Assembly: GCF_026339955.1 (NCBI RefSeq) | Contig: NZ_JAPEPW010000001.1 | Span: 558,001 to 622,000 of the forward strand | Direction: 5' to 3' | From: Streptomyces sp. NBC_01549 | GTDB taxonomy: Bacteria > Actinomycetota > Actinomycetes > Streptomycetales > Streptomycetaceae | DNA length: 64,000 bases | Part shown: in pieces, positions 1 to 8,027 of the stretch | Layout of the letters: each line of letters starts with the position of its first letter | Numbering within the stretch: the first letter of the stretch is position 1 | Made by a program: the position numbers and the translations under genes | The notes under the pieces: generated by a model | Told to the model about the DNA's origin: nothing | Databases searched by the model: none | What the model saw: the letters and a program-made list of their open reading frames with translations, nothing else

Positions 1-160
1 CGGTAACCGAGTACACGGCGCAGGCCAGCGCCGCCTGCGGAGTGCGAGCCAGGCAGATGAGCACGATGCCCGCGATCAGTGCGGCGGGAACCATTCCGGC
101 ATGGAGCCAGCCACGCAACCTCGGCTTGATCGGTTCGGCCAGGTCGGCTGCCCGCTCCAC
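1..160 (-). CDS. Hemolysin III / PAQR family membrane protein, N-terminal part (runs off the window)
   Basis: Read on the minus strand, this end encodes an N-terminal segment VERAADLAEPIKPRLRGWLH followed by two hydrophobic stretches (GMVPAALIAGIVLICLA and ALACAVYSVT). The LRGWLH motif followed by a first membrane helix is typical of actinobacterial hemolysin III (TrhA/PAQR) proteins, small seven-helix membrane proteins of uncertain physiological role. The gene is cut by the window edge, so only about 53 residues are seen. The GTG at 160 is the start chosen here. The frame stays open back to a GTG at 337, but that stretch overlaps a plausible coding remnant on the opposite strand and has weaker third-position GC. 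No good ribosome binding site was seen for either start. Confidence 0.68.
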   Translation of the reverse strand, partial: MERAADLAEPIKPRLRGWLHAGMVPAALIAGIVLICLARTPQAALACAVYSVT

Positions 161-207
161 CAGAGCGGCAACCGGGTGAGCGTTCTCGCCTGCCTCGTCA
201 CCTTGTG

Positions 208-376
208 ATCCGACGGGCAGCCCGTCTTCACGACCCTCTCCACGACCCGAGGCGGCGTGAAAGTATTCGGCTTCAGCGGCGTCGCGGGACACAGCTTCTC
301 GTCCTCCCTCGGACTCCTGAACGTCACCGGTGATCACGGGGTCATGCTAGAAGACGACACCCCGACGGCATTCTAG
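208..376 (+). pseudogene. C-terminal remnant of an unidentified gene
   Basis: A plus-strand frame opens directly after a TGA and runs to a TAG at 374-376, ending in residues GHSFSSSLGLLNVTGDHG and then MLEDDTPTAF. Third codon positions are strongly G/C, as in genuine genes here, but there is no start codon with a ribosome site, so it looks like the tail of a truncated gene. The family is not recognised. It overlaps the upstream open frame of the divergent hemolysin III gene, suggesting a recombination junction near 160-210. Confidence 0.35.
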
Positions 377-554
377 GAGTCCGGTCGCGAACACCACGCC
401 CACGTCGCCGGCGTGTGCTCCGCAACCGTTTGAACTCCGACCTCGTTGATCCTGGCGTCAATTGGGCCCGCCGAAGCCGAGTAGATCGGCTGGTCATGGG
501 AACGATCAGGACTTCCGAACGGGCATTGGGCCCGCCTACGCACAAGGATCGCCG

Positions 555-1115
555 ATGCTTCCTGAGGTCCGCCCCCACGTATCCGCCCCCCTCGCACACC
601 AGGTGGAACACCAATTGGGCCTGGCTCCGCATCTCGAAGCGGGCCATCTCGATGTGGAGCGCGTCGCCGGCATCGCAGTCGTCGCAGCCGCCCACTCCGA
701 CGGCTATGCGGCCACCGGCCATCTCCTCGGGCTGCTGGCCGCACTCCCTGCCCCCACCAAGGCAGGAGAACGCTTCTGGGCGGAGCTGTGGAGGTCGTCC
801 GGCACCGCGTACCTGCTACCCGCCAACATCAAGGCTCTGGTGCTGCGTTCCCTGACAGGTGAAGGAACCGCCCTGGCCCGACAGATCCTCTCGGCCGTCG
901 ATCAGATGACCCCACCCCAGCGTGTCGCAGCCGGGGAAGTGATCGGTCAAGCCCTCGCCGAGTCCGACCACTTTCCCGACCTCAAAACACGGGTCATCGG
1001 AGAACTGTGGCTCCGAGACCTCGAGCTCACCGCCTGGCGCATTCTGCACGCAGACCACAGGTCAGACGATCCCGCTGGACGAAAAGCCTTCCTCGACGCC
1101 TGGACGAGCGTGTAA
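555..1115 (+). CDS. Hypothetical protein, 186 aa
   Basis: The open frame extends upstream to 462, but the ATG at 555 is preferred because AAGGATC precedes it closely and the predicted protein becomes well behaved from there. The product is soluble-looking and alpha-helical, with an alternating Leu/Ala pattern and no signal peptide or membrane segment. It contains a region resembling helical-repeat proteins (GEGTALARQILSAVDQM, then RVAAGEVIGQALAESDHF). No family is recognised and no catalytic motif is visible. It is isolated between remnants on both sides, so there is no operon context. Confidence 0.55.
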   Translation: MLPEVRPHVSAPLAHQVEHQLGLAPHLEAGHLDVERVAGIAVVAAAHSDGYAATGHLLGLLAALPAPTKAGERFWAELWRSSGTAYLLPANIKALVLRSLTGEGTALARQILSAVDQMTPPQRVAAGEVIGQALAESDHFPDLKTRVIGELWLRDLELTAWRILHADHRSDDPAGRKAFLDAWTSV

Positions 1116-1149
1116 CGAGGGGTGTTTGTCATACGGCCCACGGCTGACA

Positions 1150-1320
1150 GAGACGCACCAGTGGTGTGCGGTACTGACAGCTCCCGCAGTGCGCCAGGGA
1201 GCGGGCCGAGGCTTCAGCGCTCGCCGCCGTGAGGACGACGATCAGCACGCGGGCGTGGCTGGTGAGGAAGCTCCACTTCCCGGCCTGCTCGTTCACGATC
1301 TGCCCCGTTCTTCGATGCTG
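1150..1320 (-). pseudogene. Fragment of a winged-helix transcription regulator
   Basis: The minus-strand frame contains GKWSFLTSHARVLIVVLTA. This resembles the opening of a common Streptomyces MarR/ArsR-like winged-helix family, typically W-T-F/L-L-T-N-H-A-R-V-L followed by the recognition helix. The following helices are not preserved and the frame continues into unrelated sequence, so it is a fragment. It lies directly downstream of a decayed transposase. Confidence 0.35.
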
Positions 1321-1329
1321 ACCAGCTGG

Positions 1330-1700
1330 GATACCCACAGCGAGTTTGGTGCCCATCACTATCAGCGGCAGGCCCCGCGGATGTCGACCGCGAGATGTGC
1401 TTGCGGTCGCTGATCCTTTCCCCGACGCTCGATGCCACTTTGGCTGACTGCGAGTCGATTATCGTGGCGACCGCATTGGTCCTTCGTCCGTCTCCCGGCG
1501 GATCCACCGGGTCAGCGCGGCCCGGACCTGGCCGACGACACCGGCAGCCGCCCAGCGGGCCATGAACCCCGGACCGTCCGCCACCGGCACGCCCCTGACC
1601 TGAACGGCGCGGCGCCGGCTTCGACTGACCCTGATTGATCGCCTCGCACGCGCCACCCCGGTCACCATCTGGGCCTTCCGCGCCAAGTCCGTGAACGCCC
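1330..1700 (-). pseudogene. Decayed IS5-family transposase
   Basis: The minus strand carries the hallmark first catalytic block of IS5-type transposases (IIDSQSAKVASSVG near 1440-1465) and then GERISDRKHI in place of the usual G-K-K-x-x-G-R-K-R-H. The N-terminal W-R-x-W-T and T-R-W-I-R-R pieces are spread over different frames. Several frameshifts interrupt it and the C-terminal catalytic glutamate region is missing, so it cannot be active. No inverted repeats were found. Confidence 0.6.
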
Positions 1701-1747
1701 TTCGCGCCCGCTGTCGCCATCGCTCAGAGAGCTGGATGTCCAGTAAA

Positions 1748-1753
1748 TATAAT
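1748..1753 (+). promoter_or_regulatory. Candidate -10 element TATAAT for a leaderless transcript
   Basis: A perfect TATAAT ends 7 bases before the ATG at 1761. Transcription from it would start at or next to the start codon, giving a leaderless mRNA, which is common in actinobacteria. No Shine-Dalgarno sequence is present, in agreement. No convincing -35 hexamer was seen. Confidence 0.4.
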
Positions 1754-1760
1754 CTGCCTC

Positions 1761-2120
1761 ATGTCGAAGCCTGACGAGCTGCTCGTTGACGTCGCCGCCC
1801 TGGTGGAGTCCGTGCAGAGCAACCAGATGTCCCTGACCGTGGTCACCGGTGGTGCTGTCATCACCGGTCGGCTGGCTCCCGAAGCAGTGTGGAGGCAGAG
1901 GGTGTCGGATGTGCTGACGGATTCCGCCCGCTTGGGAGAGTTCTCCGCCGTCTTCGACACCCCCGCGAAGAAGGACGGGCCGCCCACTCATCTGCACTTC
2001 CATGTCGCCCGGATCCTGCAGGGCACGGTCGGCATCCCGGAGACAGGCGGGATGTACCGTGTGGCGATCGGCGACGTCAGCGCCTGGACCATGGGCGACT
2101 TCAGCTATTCCGACCACTGA
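1761..2120 (+). CDS. Conserved-looking hypothetical protein, 119 aa
   Basis: A short soluble protein beginning MSKPDELLVDVAALVE and ending GDVSAWTMGDFSYSDH. It contains THLHFHVARILQG, which suggests a compact alpha/beta fold, but I do not recognise the family. No signal peptide or membrane segment is visible. There is no ribosome binding site; a TATAAT box just upstream suggests leaderless expression. The last 70 bases of the gene and the following 35 bases recur in degraded form near 10904-11008, so a second copy of this locus once existed. A strong terminator follows at 2149. Confidence 0.6.
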   Translation: MSKPDELLVDVAALVESVQSNQMSLTVVTGGAVITGRLAPEAVWRQRVSDVLTDSARLGEFSAVFDTPAKKDGPPTHLHFHVARILQGTVGIPETGGMYRVAIGDVSAWTMGDFSYSDH

Positions 2121-2148
2121 GCGACCACTGCGACGGAACCCCGTCGCA

Positions 2149-2194
2149 AGCAGTGTGGGCCCGACCGGCTCGCGCCGGTCGGGCCCACACTGCT
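2149..2194 (+). terminator. Strong intrinsic terminator hairpin
   Basis: A perfect 20-bp stem (AGCAGTGTGGGCCCGACCGG and its complement) with a 6-base loop stands 28 bases after the stop of the 119-aa gene and between two convergent genes. There is no long T-run, as usual for Streptomyces. Confidence 0.85.
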
Positions 2195-2227
2195 GTTCAG
2201 GCGTCGGCTCGTTGCCTGTCCCGTCGG

Positions 2228-2536
2228 TCAGACGGACACGGGAGTACCGAGCATCGCGGAAGCTTGCTGGAGCGAGCTGAGGATGCGTACGGGTGCGGCC
2301 TCGGGGAGGGTGCGGCAGGTGAAGCCGAGCTGAGTCATGGCCCGGAGGACTTCGGCGGCGCTGAAGTCACGGCGGTCCTGGCGGGTGATGACCTGGCCGA
2401 CCTGCTTGACCGGGTAGTGGCGGCGGCCGATGATCACGGATTCGCCGGCGACCGGTTCGGGCTTGATGCCCTTCATCGATTCCAGCACGCCGTTCTTGGT
2501 GAGCTCGAAGGGGAAGCGGGCGATGACGCAGCGCAT
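2228..2536 (-). CDS. Hypothetical protein, 102 aa, last gene of the helicase operon
   Basis: A small basic soluble protein starting MRCVIARFPFELTKNGVLESM and containing GRRHYPVKQVGQVITRQDRRDF. I do not recognise a named domain. It is co-directional with the CBS-domain gene (49-base gap) and the DEAD-box helicase upstream, so it probably belongs to the same cold-shock-associated operon. GAGG lies shortly before the ATG at 2536. The positively charged centre would suit nucleic-acid association, but that is only a guess. Confidence 0.6.
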   Translation of the reverse strand: MRCVIARFPFELTKNGVLESMKGIKPEPVAGESVIIGRRHYPVKQVGQVITRQDRRDFSAAEVLRAMTQLGFTCRTLPEAAPVRILSSLQQASAMLGTPVSV

Positions 2537-2585
2537 GTGGCCTCACAGGGAGAAGGGGAGAACGGTCCGACCAGGGTGAGGCGGT

Positions 2586-2990
2586 TCAGAGGGAGAGGGC
2601 GAGGACGCCCAGGGCGCTGCCTTGCCCGTCGACCACCGGCAGGGCACCGAGCCGGCGGGAGCGCATCGCGTGCTCGGCTTCGGCCATCGTGATCACGGGT
2701 GAGGTGAACGACCTGTGGTCGCCGAGGATGTCGCGCAGACGGACGCGGTCCGTGTAAGCGGAGCTGTCGCGGACGGCGGTGAGTTCGCTCTGGGTGACCA
2801 GTCCGGTGCACTGGCCGTCCTGGTCGCAGACGACCAGTCGGCCCGTGCGGGCGGCTGCCATGACGGACAGCGCAACCTCGACGCTCATGTCGTCACAGAC
2901 CTGTGGTCTGGCCGCGTCCATGACCTCAGCCACCGTCCTGTGCACGGGGTTGGCGCTCGCCGGGCGGGGCTGCATCTGAACCAGCGTCAA
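2586..2990 (-). CDS. CBS-domain pair protein
   Basis: The protein carries two CBS motifs in tandem: VAEVMDAARPQVCDDMSVE...GRLVVCDQDGQ, then LRDILGDHRSF...LGALPVVDGQGSALGV. CBS pairs bind adenosine nucleotides and act as regulatory modules; no effector domain is fused here. I chose the TTG at 2990 because AGGAGG sits 6 bases before it. The frame is open to a GTG at 3029 (147 aa), which lacks a ribosome site. With the TTG start the product is 134 aa. It follows the helicase gene by under 50 bases and is probably cotranscribed with it. Confidence 0.8.
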   Translation of the reverse strand: MTLVQMQPRPASANPVHRTVAEVMDAARPQVCDDMSVEVALSVMAAARTGRLVVCDQDGQCTGLVTQSELTAVRDSSAYTDRVRLRDILGDHRSFTSPVITMAEAEHAMRSRRLGALPVVDGQGSALGVLALSL

Positions 2991-3035
2991 AAGGTGCCTC
3001 CTGCAGAGATGGGTCAGCTTCCTGAACACGAAGGT

Positions 3036-4529
3036 CTAGGCCGCCGCATCGAAGACGGACTTTCGTACGGGCGCGCGCCGGGTTGCCGAAGCGGGGCGGC
3101 GCCGGCCTCGGGAGGACGCGCTGCGCTTGGGGCGTTCGACGACCGGTGCGGTGATGACGACCGGGATGCCGGAGGGGGCCTGGGCGCCGGTGATCCGGCT
3201 CAGGGCCTCGTCGCCCGAGCGGATCTGGGTGGTCTGCGGCCGGATCCCGGCGTCCGACATGAGGCGCACCATATTGCGGCGCTGGTTCGGTGTGACGAGG
3301 GTGACGACGCTGCCGGACTCGCCGGCGCGGGCGGTACGTCCGCCGCGGTGGAGGTAGTCCTTGTGGTCGGTCGGCGGGTCGACGTTGACGACGAGGTCGA
3401 GGTTGTCGACATGGATGCCACGCGCCGCGACGTTGGTCGCTACCAGCACGCTGACGTGCCCCGTCTTGAACTGCGCCAGCGTGCGGGTGCGCTGCGGCTG
3501 CGACTTGCCACCGTGGAGCGCGGCGGCCCGTACCCCGCTGTTGAGCAGGTCCTGGGTCAGCCGGTCGACGGCGTGCTTGGTGTCCAGGAACATGATCACC
3601 CGACCGTCGCGAGCGGCGATCTCGGTCGTGGCGGCGTGCTTGTCGGCGCCGTGGACGTGCAGGACGTGGTGCTCCATCGTCGTGACCGCACCCGCCGACG
3701 GGTCGACCGAATGCACGACGGGGTCGGTCAGATAGCGGCGCACCAGCAGGTCGACGTTACGGTCCAAGGTCGCGGAGAACAGCATCCGCTGCCCCTCCGG
3801 ACGCACCTGGTCGAGCAGCGCGGTGACCTGCGGCATGAAACCCATGTCAGCCATCTGGTCGGCCTCGTCCAGCACCGTGATCCCCACCTGGTTCAGCCGG
3901 CAGTCGCCACGGTCGATGAGGTCCTTGAGCCGGCCAGGGGTCGCGACGACGATCTCCGCTCCGCCTCGCAGCGCGCCGGCCTGCCTGCCGATCGACATCC
4001 CACCCACCACCGTGGCCAGCCGCAGCCTGACGGAGCGGGCGTACGGAGTGAGCGCGTCGGTCACCTGCTGCGCCAGCTCACGCGTCGGGACGAGGATCAG
4101 CCCCAGCGGCTGGCCGGGTTCAGCACGCCGTCCGGCAGTACGGGCGAGCAGGGCGAGGCCGAAGGCGAGGGTCTTGCCGGAACCGGTGCGCCCGCGGCCC
4201 AGGACGTCACGGCCCGCCAGGGAGTTCGGCAGCGTCGCGCCCTGGATCGGGAACGGCGCGCTCACGCCCTGCCTGCCGAGCTCGGCCAGCAGTTGCTCGG
4301 GCATGCCGAGATCGGCAAAGCCCTCAACGGCAGGCAACGCGGGGGTGATCGTCTTGGGGAGCGCGAACTCCCCCTGCACCGCGGCGGGCCGACGGCCGTA
4401 ACCGCCAGAACGGGCCGGGCCGCCGGAACGGCGCGGTGCCGGCGAGCCGAAGCGACTGCCGCCCTTCCCTGCGTCGGCACCGCCCTTACGGGTGCGGGCG
4501 GAGCGGTCGTTCGTACGTGTGCGGTTCAT
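3036..4529 (-). CDS. DEAD-box ATP-dependent RNA helicase (RhlE/DeaD type), 497 aa
   Basis: All helicase motifs are present in order: Q motif FPIQ near residue 96, motif I GRGRTGSGKT near 112-121, Ia PTRELAQQ, Ib TPGRL, motif II DEAD (VLDEADQM), motif III SAT, motif V ARGIH, motif VI HRGGRTARAG. The N-terminal 60 residues and the C-terminal tail are Arg/Gly-rich and disordered, as in RNA-binding tails of cold-shock helicases. ATG at 4529 is chosen over the upstream in-frame start because GAGGAAGG precedes it at good spacing. It unwinds structured RNA, probably during cold adaptation or ribosome assembly. The neighbouring cspA gene supports a cold-shock role. Confidence 0.92.
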   Translation of the reverse strand: MNRTRTNDRSARTRKGGADAGKGGSRFGSPAPRRSGGPARSGGYGRRPAAVQGEFALPKTITPALPAVEGFADLGMPEQLLAELGRQGVSAPFPIQGATLPNSLAGRDVLGRGRTGSGKTLAFGLALLARTAGRRAEPGQPLGLILVPTRELAQQVTDALTPYARSVRLRLATVVGGMSIGRQAGALRGGAEIVVATPGRLKDLIDRGDCRLNQVGITVLDEADQMADMGFMPQVTALLDQVRPEGQRMLFSATLDRNVDLLVRRYLTDPVVHSVDPSAGAVTTMEHHVLHVHGADKHAATTEIAARDGRVIMFLDTKHAVDRLTQDLLNSGVRAAALHGGKSQPQRTRTLAQFKTGHVSVLVATNVAARGIHVDNLDLVVNVDPPTDHKDYLHRGGRTARAGESGSVVTLVTPNQRRNMVRLMSDAGIRPQTTQIRSGDEALSRITGAQAPSGIPVVITAPVVERPKRSASSRGRRRPASATRRAPVRKSVFDAAA

Positions 4530-4811
4530 GCGGAACCTTCCTCGATGTGGCACATACCAAGGAATTCCCGCAAGTGATGAGCAGCACGGAATTACAAGTA
4601 TGGACCGATGTCAAAGCAAATCCGGCCGACGGGAATCCACGCGGGCGGAGATACTGAAATAGGTGACGCAGTGGGGACGTGAAATCCGGGCGCCGACTGC
4701 GGTGCAGCTCTTCAGGATGCGCCTGCATCCCCGAAGGAGGAGCCGCGTGTGGTGAGGCTGCGGATTCCTCCGAGCCGTCCCGCGGGTGAAATCGCCGCGG
4801 GAAATGGCTGC

Positions 4812-4849
4812 AGCTGGGGCCCGCACCCCGAAGGATGCGGGCCCCAGCT
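4812..4849 (-). terminator. Terminator after cspA
   Basis: A 14-bp perfect stem (AGCTGGGGCCCGCA / complement) with a 10-base loop lies 19 bases after the cspA stop codon and upstream of the helicase gene's leader. Confidence 0.8.
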
Positions 4850-4867
4850 ACAAAGTGTGCGTCAGCG

Positions 4868-5071
4868 TCAGGCCGGAACGATGTTCTCGGCCGTCGGGCC
4901 CTTCTGGCCCTGCGCGATGTCGAAGTTCACCTTCTGGCCTTCGAGCAGCTCACGGAAGCCCTGGGCGGCGATGTTCGAGTAGTGGGCGAACACGTCAGCG
5001 CCGCCACCGTCCTGCTCGATGAAGCCGAAACCCTTTTCCGCGTTGAACCACTTCACGGTACCAGCAGCCAT
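4868..5071 (-). CDS. cspA: Cold-shock protein CspA family, 67 aa
   Basis: A typical single cold-shock domain protein: [15 protein letters not shown] (RNP1) and DVFAHYSNI (RNP2) are intact, and the length of 67 residues is standard. It binds single-stranded RNA/DNA as an RNA chaperone. The ATG at 5071 has a strong AAAGGAGATATGAC leader. It lies upstream of, and in the same direction as, the DEAD-box helicase but is separated from it by its own terminator. A second, 80%-like paralogue lies at 10434-10637. A leader of about 400 bases without another gene precedes it, as expected for thermoregulated csp mRNAs. Confidence 0.95.
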   Translation of the reverse strand: MAAGTVKWFNAEKGFGFIEQDGGGADVFAHYSNIAAQGFRELLEGQKVNFDIAQGQKGPTAENIVPA

Positions 5072-5471
5072 GTCATATCTCCTTTGGGGCAGTACACCGG
5101 CGTCCGCACTGTGCGGACGCCGTGTCGCCGCGATGATTACCCCGCCGGAAAATGACCGGAAATACAAAGCGCTCGACCCGACAGGAGCCGGGTTGGAACA
5201 CTTGAAGTTTCGGGAACCACAACTGCAACTGAGATGGACAGTAGCACGCCGCAACGGCCCGCGTCGGTTGAGTAATTCCACTCCACCCGTTGCGGCAAAA
5301 ACTCTCACTGCATCGTCCGTCAAACCCTCACGGCATGGTCCGTCAAACTCTCACCTCAAGAGCACAGATATTGACTCACTCGCAGTGCAACGTTCCAAAA
5401 AAGGAGCGGAGTCGTCAGCCGCTACCAGGGCCGCCAGGACGCTATGACGTGTGCGGCCGTCCGAAAGATCT
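5072..5471. other. Intergenic stretch upstream of cspA, no gene seen
   Basis: About 400 bases separate cspA from a transposase remnant. A GTGCGGACGCCG-type inverted repeat near 5101-5125 could belong to the cspA leader. The remainder shows low GC compared with neighbours and no credible coding frame. Confidence 0.5.
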
Positions 5472-5677
5472 TCAACGCACGCGGCGGACGATCAGCCGCA
5501 TGCCCTCCGGCCAGCCGTCGCGGGTGTTCAGGTAGGTCAACTCCGCGACCTGGTAGCCCGTTTGGAGGTCGCCGTCCTGCTTCAGCGAGGTCTCCCAGGC
5601 GCTTTCGGGAAGCCTCGCGATCGCCGACTCGTCCTCGGGCGTGATCTTCCAGCCGACCGTGTAACGGACTGTGCGCC
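5472..5677 (-). pseudogene. Fragment of an IS1380-type transposase
   Basis: The minus-strand frame reads RYTVGWKITPEDESAIARLP, then WETSLKQDGD, then VAELTYLNTRDGWPEGMRL and IVRRV before a stop. This matches the internal block of IS1380-family transposases in actinomycetes, where W-K-I-T-P-E-D-E and W-P-E-G-x-R-x-I-x-R-R are recurrent. Both catalytic ends are missing. It abuts a truncated DUF2267 gene on the other strand at about 5680, which marks a rearrangement point. Confidence 0.6.
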
Positions 5678-5692
5678 GCTTCGTGTTTCACC

Positions 5693-6034
5693 TGGGAGCG
5701 CGCCGAGGACGTCACACGCGCCGTGCTGAGGGCCCTGGGCCGCCAGCTCACCGGCGACGAACGCGTCGACCTCGCCGCCTGCCTCCCGACCGATGCCGCC
5801 CTCGCCTTCACCAGCCAGATCCCCGACCCTCAACCGCTCACCGGCTGGGGCTTCGTCAAGGACCTCGCCACCCGCACAGGTACCACTCCCGCGGTGGCCC
5901 GCTGGGACACCGGAGCCGTCCTCGCCGTCATCTGCCACCTTGTCGGAACCGCCCTCCTGGACCGCATCCTCAACCAGCTCCCCTCCGGATACGCCCTGCT
6001 GTTCGGCCGCGCCGAACTCACCCAGGCCGCCTGA
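5693..6034 (+). pseudogene. DUF2267-family protein, N-terminally truncated
   Basis: The frame carries a DUF2267-like repeat: EDVTRAVLRALGRQLTGDER then LAACLP, followed by a second half ARWDTGAVLAVICHLV and LLDRILNQLPSGYALLFGR. Full-length family members have about 130-270 residues with two such repeats. Here the first repeat starts abruptly at the junction with the IS1380 fragment. A GTG at 5723 could still start translation, giving 103 aa, but no ribosome site precedes it. Function of the family is unknown; it is often found near stress genes. Confidence 0.6.
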
Positions 6035-6372
6035 CAGCTTCGGACAGGACCAGGCATCGCGCCCACGGTCATCCCCGTGACCCGTTCGCACAAGGGCATC
6101 TGTGATGACTGAGGGCGCGGTAGGAACGGGAAGAGGCTCCGCTGACGTCATCACCGGAGCCCCGCCATCGGGCTGCTGTTGCCTGCCCGGCCAATGCGCC
6201 GTCATGCAGCTGACGACCGTGTGAAAGCGCCGGGGCATCCTGTCCCGGCGCCTTCCCTCCCCCGATGACGCCAGCCAGCACAAGAGCGCAGCCGATCAGG
6301 GGTTGAAACGGCCTGCCGTCGAGGCCGAGCTGAGTACCGGACCGGAAGACGGAGTTGCTGGTCCAAAGCGCG
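6035..6372. other. Intergenic stretch with one hairpin, no gene seen
   Basis: Between the DUF2267 remnant and the MerR gene the only clear structure is a terminator-like hairpin at 6227-6251. Open frames here lack start signals and typical codon bias. Confidence 0.45.
6227..6251. terminator. Terminator hairpin between convergent genes
   Basis: GCGCCGGGGCA and TGTCCCGGCGC form an 11-bp stem with one mismatch and a 3-base loop. It can serve the plus-strand DUF2267 remnant and the minus-strand merR-type gene. Confidence 0.6.
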
Positions 6373-6711
6373 TCAGGCTGCGGCCGTCGGGTTTGCTGAT
6401 TCGGCGGCGCGGCGGTGTGCGGCGTTGATGCGCTGGGCTTCTTCGAGCTGGTCTTCGAGGATGACGATGCGGCAGGCGGCCTCAATCGGAGTGCCCTGGT
6501 CGACGAGTTCCCGGGCGCGGGCGGCGATGCGCAGCTGGTAGCGGGAGTAGCGGCGGTGGCCGCCCGCGGAACGCAGCGGGGTGATGAGGCGGGCTTCGCC
6601 GATGGCGCGGAGGAAGCCCTGGGTGGTGCCGAGCAACTCGGCGGCCCGGCCCATCGTGTAGGCGGGGTAGTCGTCGTCATCGAGCCGGCCGTACGAGTCG
6701 TCTGCGGTCAT
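6373..6711 (-). CDS. MerR-family transcriptional regulator, 112 aa
   Basis: The protein has an N-terminal MerR helix-turn-helix: YTMGRAAELLGTTQGFLRAI followed by EARLITPLR and GGHRRYSRYQL, the usual wing. It continues with a short coiled-coil region (ARARELVDQGTP, then VILEDQLEEAQRIN). No cysteine-rich or large effector domain follows, so it is a minimal MerR protein whose signal is unknown. AGAGAGGTGCA precedes the ATG. It is monocistronic: a hairpin stands upstream at 6737-6767 and another downstream at 6227-6251. Confidence 0.85.
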   Translation of the reverse strand: MTADDSYGRLDDDDYPAYTMGRAAELLGTTQGFLRAIGEARLITPLRSAGGHRRYSRYQLRIAARARELVDQGTPIEAACRIVILEDQLEEAQRINAAHRRAAESANPTAAA

Positions 6712-6736
6712 TGCACCTCTCTGTGGAACGCGTGGA

Positions 6737-6767
6737 GGGGCCCTGGCGCTATTGCCGCCAGGGCCCC
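6737..6767. terminator. Terminator-like hairpin upstream of the MerR gene
   Basis: GGGGCCCTGGCG and CGCCAGGGCCCC form a perfect 12-bp stem around a 7-base loop, 26 bases upstream of the MerR start. No intact gene feeds into it from either side, so it may be left over from a lost neighbour or may isolate the MerR promoter. Confidence 0.55.
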
Positions 6768-6990
6768 GAAGGAACTACTACACCATCTACCGGCCCTGAT
6801 ACTGCGCCGGCCTTCTGTTTCCGCTGAACCGACCGAGATGCTGTCGGGGATGCGGGGATCGCGGTTGCTTGACCGGAGACCACCTCACTATCGATGTCCT
6901 GCGGTACCCGGACTCAACACTCACGCCCGGGCGATCCTGATGGCGCTCGGCCCCTCCGTTCTTTCCCTCTTGTCATCACTTACGACGGGG

Positions 6991-8027
6991 TGCGCGATTG
7001 AGGTCGGGCCGTGTTGGCCTGGCGGGTTGGCTGGTGGTTGATTACCGCATGGCCGCGCGGTCGGAGACCAGGCCGGCGATGGCCTGGTAGGTCTGGTCGA
7101 AGTACTCGCGGCGTCCGATCCAGCGTTGCAGGGGCCGCCACTGCTTGTGCTCGGCGTTGGCGTGCTCGACGCAGATCCGCTCGGAGGACTGCTGCTTGCG
7201 CGCTTCCTCCCAGGCCGCCAGGTCCTCGGGCGGGGCATCCTTCTTCGGCTTCAGCGGCGGCGCTTGGACCTGGGCGGGGAACTGCTTGGCCAGTCCCCGG
7301 TAGCCGGCGTCGACCTTGGCCTTGACCTGGGGGAACCTCTCGAACAGGTCGCAGATGCCCTCGGTCTTCAGCGCGGTCTGGTCGTGCTGGCGGCCGGGCC
7401 GGAAGGCACCCGCCCACAGGGTCCGGCCCTTCTCGTCGGTGACGACGGTGGCCTTCTTGGTGTTCTGCCGCATCTTCCCGGAGATGAATGCCCGGCGTCC
7501 GGGCTTGTTCGCCCGTGGACGTCGGACCCGGACCTCGGTGGCGTCGATCCGCAGTTCCACTCCGTGGGAGGCGGCGTAGGCGAAGACATCGGCCAGGGTG
7601 CGAAGGCGCAGGTCGGGACTTCCAGGGACGGCGAAGCCGCGGGCGGCGAGCAGGGGGCGGATCTCGTGGACCGCGCGGGTGATCGTGGAGCGGTCCACCT
7701 CGTAGAACAGGGCGAGGACGGCATGCGGAAGCTGGAAGCGCAGGATGACCAGGGTGGCGACGACCCGGTCGGTGAAGACGAGTTGGTGGTCGGGACCCGC
7801 TCCGGCGGCGCGCTGCCGGTCATGGCCCCGGCGTTCACGCAGCTGGGACTCCTGCCCGGCCACCCACGGCCCGGCCAACTCCGCGACCAGCTTGCCCAGG
7901 CGACGGCGCGGGATCCCGGTGCAGATACGATGGCTCAAGGCCGTGCGGGCCCCTCTTGACGTCACAATCATGATCGTCCCGCACGGCCGTTCGCATGCTC
8001 AGACCGGGGTTTCAGCTACCGCGCACC
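6991..8027 (-). mobile_element. IS5-superfamily insertion sequence
   Basis: The single transposase gene is flanked by GGTGCGCGATTG at 6991-7002 and, inverted, GGTGCGCGGTAG at 8016-8027 (10 of 12 matching). This defines an element of about 1.04 kb, the usual size. No matching target duplication could be seen at these ends, so the exact boundaries remain tentative. Confidence 0.55.
7042..7971 (-). CDS. IS5-family transposase with DDE_Tnp_4-like domain, 309 aa
   Basis: The frame is uninterrupted. It has an N-terminal helix-turn-helix region (YEVDRSTITRAVHEIRPLL near residues 90-110). The three acidic catalytic blocks follow: RIDATEVRV near 142, KAKVDAGYRGL near 217, and ICVEHANAEHKQW near 267. 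The spacing and the final R-x-x-W-R-x-L/x-R-x-R-x-x-x-F context fit DDE transposases. The intact length suggests it may still be functional. It stops 51 bases inside the proposed left end of the element. Its orientation is opposite to the DUF6292-like gene downstream. Confidence 0.88.
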   Translation of the reverse strand: MIVTSRGARTALSHRICTGIPRRRLGKLVAELAGPWVAGQESQLRERRGHDRQRAAGAGPDHQLVFTDRVVATLVILRFQLPHAVLALFYEVDRSTITRAVHEIRPLLAARGFAVPGSPDLRLRTLADVFAYAASHGVELRIDATEVRVRRPRANKPGRRAFISGKMRQNTKKATVVTDEKGRTLWAGAFRPGRQHDQTALKTEGICDLFERFPQVKAKVDAGYRGLAKQFPAQVQAPPLKPKKDAPPEDLAAWEEARKQQSSERICVEHANAEHKQWRPLQRWIGRREYFDQTYQAIAGLVSDRAAMR

